The notes under the pieces were generated by a model. The model ran no database searches. It was not told the DNA's origin and saw nothing but the letters and a program-made list of their open reading frames with translations. Below, in pieces: positions 27,623 to 34,955 of a stretch of 64,000 bases of DNA. Source of the DNA: CAVWSM01 sp963798505 (lineage in GTDB: Bacteria > Actinomycetota > Actinomycetes > Jiangellales > Jiangellaceae). The position numbers and the translations under genes were made by a program. Each line of letters opens with the position of its first letter. The first letter of the stretch is position 1. The DNA is taken from assembly GCA_963798505.1 (NCBI GenBank), contig CAWCTX010000009.1, positions 310,001 through 374,000 on the forward strand. Direction: 5' to 3'.

Positions 27623-29442
27623 TCTTGGCAGCGGGTCTGGGTCGTCGCATGATGCCGCTAACAGAGCACGTGCACAAGACATTGCTGACCATTGGTGGTC
27701 GGCCGATAATCGACAGGTTGATTCGCGGTCTGCGCGAGAACGGTATTGTCCGCATCACAATTGTTACGGGATACCGTGCCCAAGAGCTGGAAAGTTATGT
27801 ATTGACGCACTTTCCCGATCTGGAATTTTCGTTCGTACGCAATGAGCAGTACGATTCGACAAACAACATCCACTCGTTGGCCCTGGCGTTCGAGCAGCTA
27901 GACTTTGCCGAGGACATTATCCTCCTCGAATCGGACCTGATTTATGAGCCAGCAGTCCTCCGGCGACTGATCGCTTCGAAGCATGACAACGTCGCCCTCG
28001 TCGATCGCTATCGAATCGGTCTCGACGGAACGGTTGTCACCGTTTCTGACTCGCAGGTAGTGACAAATGTTATTCCCACGTCGCTTCAAGGACCAAGCTT
28101 CGACTTTTCTGACAAGTATAAGACACTGAACATCTACAAGTTTTCCGCCGAATTTTGCCGCACCACCTTTAGCCGCCTGCTCGGCTACTATAGCCGTATC
28201 ATCGACAACAATTGCTACTATGAACTTATCCTCGGCGTGCTGATCTACATGCAGCAGGCCCAAATCCACGCGGAAACCCTCAACGGTGAGTTGTGGGCCG
28301 AAGTGGATGACCCGAACGACCTACGGAACGCTGAGTTCGTGTTCGCGCCGGAGCGCCGCCGCGAACTTTTGGAAAGTTCGTGGGGCGGCTATTGGAACAC
28401 CCCCATCCTCGACTTCGCCTTCATTAGGAACATGTACTTCCCGCCGGATTCGATGGTGTCCCAGCTGACGGCGAACCTGTCACCACTCATCGCAAACTAC
28501 GGATCGACGCAGCGAGTGCTCAATGAGAAGCTCGCCAACTATCTACGCTGCGAATCAAAGAACGTCCACTTCTTGAATGGTGCATCCCAGTTCTTTCCAA
28601 TTTTGAAGCGCCACTTCGAAGGGCGGCGGGTCCTGCTGCCGCAGCCCACCTTCGGGGAGTACAACCGCGCTTTCCCGGACGCGGCGACATATCCCGACGA
28701 TGGCCACTTCTCACCCGACGAGGTGCTCTCCCGGGCAGGCGATTCTGACTTGATTGTGATTGTCACGCCGAACAACCCTACGGGAACGACCGCTGCTAGC
28801 AGCGCGCTGCAGGACTTGATCCGCTCGGCTGGTGACAAGACGGTGCTCGTTGATGAGTCATTCATTGATTTCTGCGACGAGCCATCACTGATTCCGTGGC
28901 TGGAGCAACACGACTACCGCAATGTCATAGTGCTGAAAAGTCTCAGCAAGGCCCTCGGAGTACCCGGCCTGCGCATTGGCTTCGTTCATACGACCGACCC
29001 GGCCTGGGCTGGCCGCATTGAATCTGAGCTTCCGGTCTGGAACGTCAACTCGGTCGCGGAACACTTCGTCGAGCTTCTGTTGAAGTATTCGGCCGACCTG
29101 CCGTCGTCCTTCAGGCAGTCTCAGTTGGATCGCGAGACACTAATCCAGCAGCTGAGCCTGTTGGACGTCGTCGAGCAGGTCTTTCCTAGTGGCGGAAACT
29201 TTCTCTTGACCAAGCTCCGGGCAAGCGAGGAAGAGGCGGCCCGGCTCGCGGACGCGATGTTGATCGATGACGGAATCTATGTCAAGAGCATTTCCTCGAA
29301 GTTTGCCGATGGTGGCACCTACTGGCGGGTCGCCGTTCGGACACCACACGACAACAGCCAATTTTGTGATGCCTTGAGCCGCGCCACCGGGACTGCCTTA
29401 GCCAATCGCACCTCGGCCATTGGCCTCGTGGCTGGCGGGTAA
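27610..29442 (+). CDS. Bifunctional nucleotidyltransferase / PLP-dependent aminotransferase (FrbH-like fusion)
   Basis: 610 residues in two parts. Residues 1-245 are a sugar/choline-phosphate type nucleotidyltransferase: ILAAGLGRRMMPLT with Lys23, LLESDLIYEP (Asp109) and WAEVDDPNDL (Asp233/234), wording closest to CTP:phosphocholine cytidylyltransferases. Residues 260-600 are a class I/II aminotransferase fold: TPNNPTGT (388-392), VDESF (Asp415), SLSKALGVPGLRIGF with PLP Lys447 and Arg455, and Arg573/577. All key residues are present. The same architecture is known in FrbH, which makes CMP-activated aminophosphonate, and in cytidylyltransferase-transaminase fusions. No phosphonate, capsule or lipid genes are nearby. 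AT-richer than its neighbours; GAGGGG 7 bases before ATG 27610 fixes the start. Confidence 0.85.
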   Translation: MRAIILAAGLGRRMMPLTEHVHKTLLTIGGRPIIDRLIRGLRENGIVRITIVTGYRAQELESYVLTHFPDLEFSFVRNEQYDSTNNIHSLALAFEQLDFAEDIILLESDLIYEPAVLRRLIASKHDNVALVDRYRIGLDGTVVTVSDSQVVTNVIPTSLQGPSFDFSDKYKTLNIYKFSAEFCRTTFSRLLGYYSRIIDNNCYYELILGVLIYMQQAQIHAETLNGELWAEVDDPNDLRNAEFVFAPERRRELLESSWGGYWNTPILDFAFIRNMYFPPDSMVSQLTANLSPLIANYGSTQRVLNEKLANYLRCESKNVHFLNGASQFFPILKRHFEGRRVLLPQPTFGEYNRAFPDAATYPDDGHFSPDEVLSRAGDSDLIVIVTPNNPTGTTAASSALQDLIRSAGDKTVLVDESFIDFCDEPSLIPWLEQHDYRNVIVLKSLSKALGVPGLRIGFVHTTDPAWAGRIESELPVWNVNSVAEHFVELLLKYSADLPSSFRQSQLDRETLIQQLSLLDVVEQVFPSGGNFLLTKLRASEEEAARLADAMLIDDGIYVKSISSKFADGGTYWRVAVRTPHDNSQFCDALSRATGTALANRTSAIGLVAGG

Positions 29443-29497
29443 GGGCCGGGCCGAGTTCAGCGGGTTTCAAACGCTGCGGCTCGGCGTCGCCGTTCTG

Positions 29498-29548
29498 TCC
29501 GCGGGTGTCGGCATGCTTCCGGCATGGCCTCCACCCGACCAGCCGCGC
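29498..29548 (+). repeat. Right copy of the imperfect 52-bp direct repeat (functional radA start)
   Basis: This copy spans the bases before the radA ATG (29524) and its first eight codons. It matches 27364-27415 at 43 of 52 aligned positions. The two copies exactly bracket the AT-richer segment with the fusion gene. Confidence 0.75.
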
Positions 29549-30897
29549 GCACCGCAAAGCCGACCTTCCGCTGCGCCGAGTGCGGGTGGACAGGCTCCAA
29601 GTGGGTGGGTAGGTGCGGCGAGTGCCAGGCGTGGGGCACGGTCGAGGAGCAGGGTGCGGTGCGCGTGCGTGCGACTGCGGCTGTTCCTGCCGCCACGCCG
29701 GCGCGCCCGATCGGCGAGGTCGATGCCGACGCGGCCGCCACTCGGCCCACCGGGGTCGACGAGCTGGACCGGGTGCTCGGCGGCGGGTTGGTGCCGGGCG
29801 CGGTCGTGCTGGTCGCCGGAGAGCCTGGCGTCGGCAAGTCGACCCTGCTCCTGGAGGCTGCGGCGCGTTGGGCGCGCAGCGGGGAGCGCACTCTCTATGT
29901 GAGCGGTGAGGAGTCGGCCAGCCAGGTGCGGCTGCGCGCGGGCCGCACCAACGGGCTGGCCGACGAGCTGTTCCTGGCGTCCGAGACCGACCTCGGCACC
30001 GTGCTCGGCCACATTGACGCGGTGAAACCATCACTGGTCGTCGTCGACTCCGTGCAGACAATCGCCGCCGGTGAGGTCGACGGATCTGCGGGCGGGGTGA
30101 GCCAGGTCCGGGCCGTCGCCAGTGCGCTGATCGGAGTCGCCAAGGAGCGGGCGATCCCCACACTCCTCGTGGGGCACGTGACCAAGGACGGCTCGGTCGC
30201 CGGGCCGCGAGTGCTCGAGCACCTCGTCGACGTGGTCCTGCAGTTCGAGGGCGACCGGCACAACCGGCTCCGTCTCGTCCGGGCGCTCAAGAACAGGTTC
30301 GGCCCGACTGACGAGGTCGGCTGCTTCGACCTGTCCGACGCGGGCATCGTGTCGGTCCCCGACCCGTCCGGGCTGTTCATGTCCCGGCACGCCGAGCCCG
30401 TCCCCGGCACCTGCATCACCGTCACCATCGAGGGGCGTCGGCCGCTGCCCACCGAGGTCCAGTCGCTCGTCGCACCGGCCAACCCGGGCTCCGCGCGGCG
30501 GGCGACGAGCGGGCTCGACTCGGCCAGGGTCGCCATGGTGCTGGCTGTGCTCGAGAGACGCGGCGGCATCGCGCTGCGCGAGCGCGACGTGTTCACCGCC
30601 ACCGTCGGCGGCGCCCGGCTCACCGAGCCCGCCGCCGATCTCGCGGTGGCGTTGGCCGTCGCCGGCGCGGCGCTCGACCGTCCGTTGCCGGCCGACCTGA
30701 TCGCGGTCGGCGAGGTGGGTCTAGCCGGGGAGATCCGCCGGGTGACGGCCGTGCGGCGACGCCTGCAGGAGGCTGCGCGGCTCGGCTTCAGCAGGGCGCT
30801 CGTGCCGCCGGATTCGGGTCAGCCGCCCGACGGGATGCGGGTGCGCGAGGTGGGCGACGTCGCGAGCGCGCTGCGGATCCTTCGGGTCGTCGGCTGA
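29524..30897 (+). CDS. radA: DNA repair protein RadA
   Basis: 457 residues. An N-terminal zinc finger (Cys17, 20, 31, 34), Walker A GEPGVGKST at about 99-107, the RadA-specific KNRFG at 256-260, and a C-terminal Lon-like domain (VFTATVGGARLTEP onward). RadA is a RecA-like branch-migration helicase in recombination repair. It is followed by disA, the standard actinobacterial pair. Its start region is duplicated upstream of the fusion gene, so its native promoter may have been separated from it. Confidence 0.96.
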   Translation: MASTRPAARTAKPTFRCAECGWTGSKWVGRCGECQAWGTVEEQGAVRVRATAAVPAATPARPIGEVDADAAATRPTGVDELDRVLGGGLVPGAVVLVAGEPGVGKSTLLLEAAARWARSGERTLYVSGEESASQVRLRAGRTNGLADELFLASETDLGTVLGHIDAVKPSLVVVDSVQTIAAGEVDGSAGGVSQVRAVASALIGVAKERAIPTLLVGHVTKDGSVAGPRVLEHLVDVVLQFEGDRHNRLRLVRALKNRFGPTDEVGCFDLSDAGIVSVPDPSGLFMSRHAEPVPGTCITVTIEGRRPLPTEVQSLVAPANPGSARRATSGLDSARVAMVLAVLERRGGIALRERDVFTATVGGARLTEPAADLAVALAVAGAALDRPLPADLIAVGEVGLAGEIRRVTAVRRRLQEAARLGFSRALVPPDSGQPPDGMRVREVGDVASALRILRVVG

Positions 30898-30969
30898 TCC
30901 CCGTACACTTTGGGTTACGCCCGGCGTCAGGTCACTGCGCCGGTGACCACGACGACCGACGGGGGCGAG

Positions 30970-32055
30970 GTGGCGACGAGCGACCGCACCAGCGCCGAGT
31001 CCAAGCTGCGCCAGACCCTGGCGGCTGTTGCGCCGGGCACTTCGCTGCGCGATGCCCTCGAGCGCATCCTGCGCGGCCGCACCGGCGCGCTGGTCGTGCT
31101 CGGCGACGACAAGACCGTTGAGTCGATCTGCTCCGGCGGCTTCACGCTCAACGTGGACTTCACGTCCACCGGGCTGCGAGAGCTGGCCAAGATGGACGGC
31201 GCGATCATCGTCGACAAGGACTGCACGCGCATCGTTCGTGCCGCTACGCAGCTCGTCCCCGACCCGTCGATCCCGACGGAGGAGTCAGGCACCCGGCACC
31301 GCACCGCCGACCGCACCGCCAAGATGACAGGGCTGCCGGTGATCTCGGTCAGCCAGTCCATGCACATTGTGGCGATCTACGTCAGCGGGATTCGCTATGT
31401 GCTGGAGGATCCGGGCGCGATCCTCTCCAAGGCCAACCAGGCGCTTGCGACTTTGGAGCGCTACAAGTTGCGGCTCGACGAAGTTACGGGCACCCTTTCG
31501 GCGCTCGAGATCGAGGACCTGGTCACGGTGCGCGATGTGGCCGCCGTGGCACAGCGGCTCGAGATGGTGCGACGCATCGCGAGCGAGATCGAGGGCTATG
31601 TCGTCGAGCTCGGCGCTGACGGCAGACTGCTCGCGTTGCAGCTCGACGAGCTCGTCGCCGGAGTCGAGGAGGACCGCGAGCTCGTGGCCCGCGACTACCT
31701 GCCGGCCCGCCGCAGTCGCACCGTCATCGATGTGCTCGTCGAGCTTGACACGCTCGACTCCTCGCAGCTGCTCGACCTGCCATCCGTGGCACGGGCGCTC
31801 GGCTATGGCGCCGGCGGTGAGCAGCTCGACGGCGCGGTCAGCCCGCGGGGCTATCGGCTCCTGGCGCGGGTGCCGCGACTGCCGGGCACTGTCGTCGACC
31901 GGCTCGTCGACCACTTCGGCGGTCTGCAAAAACTGCTGGCCGCGAGCATCGACGACCTCCAGGCGGTCGACGGCGTGGGCGAGATGCGCGCCCGCACGGT
32001 GCGCGAGGGCCTGTCCAGGCTGGCCGAGTCGAGCATCCTCGAGCGCTACGTCTGA
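30970..32055 (+). CDS. disA: DNA integrity scanning protein DisA (diadenylate cyclase)
   Basis: 361 residues from GTG 30970, almost the length of the mycobacterial enzyme. The DAC domain has DGA at about 76 and RHRTA at about 109, the two motifs that join two ATP into c-di-AMP; a helical linker and a C-terminal helix-hairpin-helix (DLQAVDGVGEMRARTVREGL) bind DNA. The frame is open from TTG 30910, which would add 20 residues with no family support. A TACACT -10-like hexamer lies at 30904-30909, so it may have its own promoter besides radA read-through. Confidence 0.93.
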   Translation: MATSDRTSAESKLRQTLAAVAPGTSLRDALERILRGRTGALVVLGDDKTVESICSGGFTLNVDFTSTGLRELAKMDGAIIVDKDCTRIVRAATQLVPDPSIPTEESGTRHRTADRTAKMTGLPVISVSQSMHIVAIYVSGIRYVLEDPGAILSKANQALATLERYKLRLDEVTGTLSALEIEDLVTVRDVAAVAQRLEMVRRIASEIEGYVVELGADGRLLALQLDELVAGVEEDRELVARDYLPARRSRTVIDVLVELDTLDSSQLLDLPSVARALGYGAGGEQLDGAVSPRGYRLLARVPRLPGTVVDRLVDHFGGLQKLLAASIDDLQAVDGVGEMRARTVREGLSRLAESSILERYV

Positions 32056-32191
32056 CAGTCTCGCGCCTGCGTCACAAATCGGGCGAAACCCTCCCAAGAG
32101 AGGGCTGAGATTTCAGCGTCAGCGGCCTGTCACTCGGGTGGAGTACGGTCACGAATCATTGACCCCTACCGGCAACAAAGGGTGACCCTTG

Positions 32192-33199
32192 ATGTCCGAG
32201 GTTCGCGTTGACTACGACCTCCCCGGTCAGCAGACCGGCGAGACGACCGATGTCGAGACGATGCTGGAGCAGCACCGGCGTGAGCTGACCGGCTACTGCT
32301 ACCGCATGCTCGGTTCCGCGTTCGAGGCCGAGGACGCGGTGCAGGAGACGCTGGTGCGCGCATGGCGCGGTTACGCCAGGTTCGAGGGCCGTTCGCAGCT
32401 TCGGTCGTGGCTCTACCGCATCGCCACCAACGTCTGCCTCGACATGCTGAGCAGCAGCCAGCGACGGGCCCGGCCGATGGAGCTGGAGTCCGTATCGATA
32501 GCGAGCCGTCGCCCTGTCCCCGGTGCCCTGCCAGAGGCGACGTGGCTGACTCCGGTGCCCGACGCACGTGTCGTCAGCGACGTGGCCGACCCCGCCGAGG
32601 TCGCCGCCACTCGCGACTCCATCCGGCTGGCGTTCGTCGCGGCTCTCCAGCACCTCCCTGCCCGTCAGCGTGCCGTGCTGATCCTGCGCGAGGTGTTCGC
32701 GTGGAGTGCCGCCGAAGTGGCTGAGCTGCTCGACAGCAGTGTGGCCTCGGTCAACAGCGCGCTCCAGCGAGCGCGGGCGACGCTCGCGGCCGCCGAGATC
32801 AGCGAGACTCAGGCGTTCGACCCGCTCGACAGCGAGCAGCAGGCGTTGCTACAGCGCTATGTCGACGCATTCGAGCGCTATGACGTCGCGTCCATCACCG
32901 CTCTCATGCGCGACGACGTGATCATGTCCATGCCGCCGCTGCCGCTCTGGCTTCGCGGGCCGGACTCGGTCGGCGAGTGGTTGCTCGGCGCGGGCATCGG
33001 CTGCAAGGGCTCCCGGCTGGCGCCCGTCGGTGCCGCCAATGGCATGCCGGCCTTCGGGCAATACAAGGACGGTGGCCGCACGCCATGGGGCATCGTCGTG
33101 CTCGAGCTTGTCGGTGGCAAGGTCGCCGGCTACAACACGTTCCTCGACGTCGAGCGGCTCTTCCCGCTGTTCGGGCTGCCGATGCAGCTGCAGGACTGA
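32192..33199 (+). CDS. SigG-like ECF sigma factor with SnoaL-type C-terminal domain
   Basis: 335 residues. Region 2 reads YCYRMLGSAFEAEDAVQETLVRAWRGYARFEGRSQLRSWLYRIATNVCLD; region 4 is LPARQRAVLILREVFAWSAAEVAELLDSSVASVNSALQRAR. The remaining about 120 residues (RYVDAFERYDVASITALM onward) form a SnoaL/NTF2-like domain, which in this sigma group replaces an anti-sigma factor as internal control. A TTG at 32189 is also in frame; ATG 32192 is preferred. AAGGG-TGA-CCCTT just before the ATG pairs on itself and covers the ribosome site. Confidence 0.92.
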   Translation: MSEVRVDYDLPGQQTGETTDVETMLEQHRRELTGYCYRMLGSAFEAEDAVQETLVRAWRGYARFEGRSQLRSWLYRIATNVCLDMLSSSQRRARPMELESVSIASRRPVPGALPEATWLTPVPDARVVSDVADPAEVAATRDSIRLAFVAALQHLPARQRAVLILREVFAWSAAEVAELLDSSVASVNSALQRARATLAAAEISETQAFDPLDSEQQALLQRYVDAFERYDVASITALMRDDVIMSMPPLPLWLRGPDSVGEWLLGAGIGCKGSRLAPVGAANGMPAFGQYKDGGRTPWGIVVLELVGGKVAGYNTFLDVERLFPLFGLPMQLQD

Positions 33200-33200
33200 T

Positions 33201-33491
33201 TCAGTCCTCGGACAACAGGACCTCCGTAAGCCCACAGAGCCAGATCAGACAGCGCAGCTGCGGTGACGGGCTACGCAGCCTGATCCGTTTCCCGTCACGC
33301 ACAGCGGCGAGCTGCAGCCTGGCCAGCGCGTTCACTGCCGCAGCCTCGGGCGCCGTGACTCGGCTGACGTCGCACACCACCTCGGCGACGTCGGGCTGGT
33401 CGAGCAGAGCAGCGAATTCGGGACCCAGCGTTGTGAAGTCCTCCAGCCGAAGGGACGGCCCGTTGACGATCACAATGGCGGGCGACGACAC
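33201..33491 (-). CDS. STAS-domain protein (anti-sigma antagonist-like)
   Basis: 96 residues with a STAS fold pattern: a first beta strand, VAEVVCDVSRVTAPEAAAVNALARLQLAA in the position of the usual DLSxVxFIDSSGL, and a closing RIRLRSPSPQLRCLIWLCGL. The serine normally phosphorylated in antagonists is not there (TAPEA instead of DSSG), so switching by phosphorylation is unlikely. It ends one base after the end of the sigma factor gene on the opposite strand. A link to that factor is only suggested by position. Confidence 0.75.
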   Translation of the reverse strand: MSSPAIVIVNGPSLRLEDFTTLGPEFAALLDQPDVAEVVCDVSRVTAPEAAAVNALARLQLAAVRDGKRIRLRSPSPQLRCLIWLCGLTEVLLSED

Positions 33492-33599
33492 TCAAACTCC
33501 CCTCGGCGCGCCGGCGGCGTCGGGCGTACCCTCAATGACTGCGCGCCCGGCGCAAACTCATCGTCGCCATCGACCGCGGGCTCAAGACGAGGAGTCGTC

Positions 33600-33998
33600 A
33601 TGGCCAGCAAGACCGTGGCAGAGAAGTTGCTCGTCAAACCTGGCAGCGCCTACTGGACGTCAGATCCAGACCGAGACACGCTCCTCGCCCCGCTGCCCGA
33701 CGACACGCGCCGCAGCGACTCGATGGGCGCGGCCACCGTCGCCGTGCTGTTCGTCGACAACGCCGCATCAGCGCGCGACCTGCTCCACCGACACGCCGCC
33801 GACCTGCATGGTCCCGAGGTGCTCTGGGTGGCATATCCCAAGGGCAACCGCGCCGACATCAACCGAGATTCGCTGTGGCCGATCGTCGCCGAGCACGGCA
33901 TGCGCCCGATCACCCAGGTGGCCGTCGACGCCGAGTGGTCGGCCCTGCGATTCCGCCCGCTGCGCGAGGGCGAGGCGCAGTTCACCGGCGGTCGCTGA
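33600..33998 (+). CDS. DUF3052 family protein
   Basis: 132 residues. The N-terminus VAEKLLVKPGSAYW and the middle LWVAYPKGNRADINRDSLWPIVAEHGMRPITQVAVDAEWSALRFRP match the DUF3052 family, found throughout actinomycetes and of unknown function. No signal or membrane segment. GAGGAG stands 5 bases before the ATG. Free-standing between a STAS gene on the other strand and mutY. Confidence 0.88.
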   Translation: MASKTVAEKLLVKPGSAYWTSDPDRDTLLAPLPDDTRRSDSMGAATVAVLFVDNAASARDLLHRHAADLHGPEVLWVAYPKGNRADINRDSLWPIVAEHGMRPITQVAVDAEWSALRFRPLREGEAQFTGGR

Positions 33999-34019
33999 CG
34001 ACGTTAGGCTTCGCAGGCG

Positions 34020-34901
34020 ATGCAGGTAGCCGCCCTCCATGACGACGTGATCGCGTGGTACGACGCGCACGCGCGAGACCTCCCGTGGCGGCGGCCGGAC
34101 CGCACCCCGTGGGGTGTCCTCGTCAGCGAGGTGATGCTGCAGCAGACCCCCGTCGCCCGCGTTGTGCCTGCGTGGCAGACATGGGTCGAGCGATGGCCGA
34201 CGCCGGCCGCGCTGGCAGCCGCGTCGCCGGGTGACGCCGTGCGACAGTGGGGCCGGCTTGGCTATCCACGACGGGCGCTTCGCCTGCAGCAGGCTGCGGT
34301 CGTGATCGTCGAACAGCACGCTGGCGAGGTGCCGACCCAGCTGGAGGCATTGCGCCGGCTGCCCGGCATCGGGGCATACACGGCGGCTGCGGTGGCCACG
34401 TTCGCCTTCGGCCGCCGCCACGCCGTGCTCGACACCAACGTCCGCCGCGTGCTGGCGCGCGTCGTGGCCGGCCATGCGTACGCACCGGTTTCCCCCACCG
34501 TGGCCGAACGGCGCGCGGCCGCCGATCTCGTACCCCTTGAGCCGGCACGAGCGGCACAATGGGCGGTCGCGTCGATGGAGCTGGGCGCGCTCGTCTGCAC
34601 CGCGCGATCCCCTCGCTGCGAGTCGTGTCCGGTGGTGTCACGGTGTGCGTGGCGGCTGGCGGGACATCCCGCTGACGAGGGGCGTCCACGGCGCAGTCAG
34701 TCGTACGAGGGCACCGACCGGCAGGTCCGTGGGCGTCTCCTCGCGGTCCTGCGCGAGCACACCGACCCCGTCACGCGACGCGCACTCGAGGCGACCTGGC
34801 CCGACGCCGTCCAAAGGGAGCGCGCCCTCGACGGGCTCGTGGCCGACGGGCTGGTCGAGCCGCTGGATGACGGTCGATACGCACTGCCGCTTGGGCGATG
34901 A
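34020..34901 (+). CDS. mutY: A/G-specific adenine glycosylase
   Basis: 293 residues. Catalytic Glu37 in SEVMLQQTPVARV and Asp138 in VLDTN, helix-hairpin-helix LPGIGAYTAAAV at about 114-125, and the [4Fe-4S] cysteines 193, 200, 203 and 209 (C-x6-C-x2-C-x5-C). The enzyme removes A paired with 8-oxoG. It lacks the C-terminal NUDIX-like domain of E. coli MutY, as is usual in actinomycetes; the tail is a short winged-helix-like region. Its place after radA-disA is the common order. Confidence 0.95.
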   Translation: MQVAALHDDVIAWYDAHARDLPWRRPDRTPWGVLVSEVMLQQTPVARVVPAWQTWVERWPTPAALAAASPGDAVRQWGRLGYPRRALRLQQAAVVIVEQHAGEVPTQLEALRRLPGIGAYTAAAVATFAFGRRHAVLDTNVRRVLARVVAGHAYAPVSPTVAERRAAADLVPLEPARAAQWAVASMELGALVCTARSPRCESCPVVSRCAWRLAGHPADEGRPRRSQSYEGTDRQVRGRLLAVLREHTDPVTRRALEATWPDAVQRERALDGLVADGLVEPLDDGRYALPLGR

Positions 34902-34955
34902 CTTTCGCGAACGTACGTCGTCACAACATGCATGAGCCTGGAAGGTGGGACTCCA

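Noticed and set aside
27343..29548. Transposon or IS element carrying the fusion gene
   Set aside because: There is no transposase and no inverted ends; the flanking copies are direct, diverged and include radA coding sequence, unlike a short target-site duplication.
32089..32104. Terminator after disA (CCCTC-CCAAGA-GAGGG)
   Set aside because: A stem of only five pairs; too weak to list as a feature.
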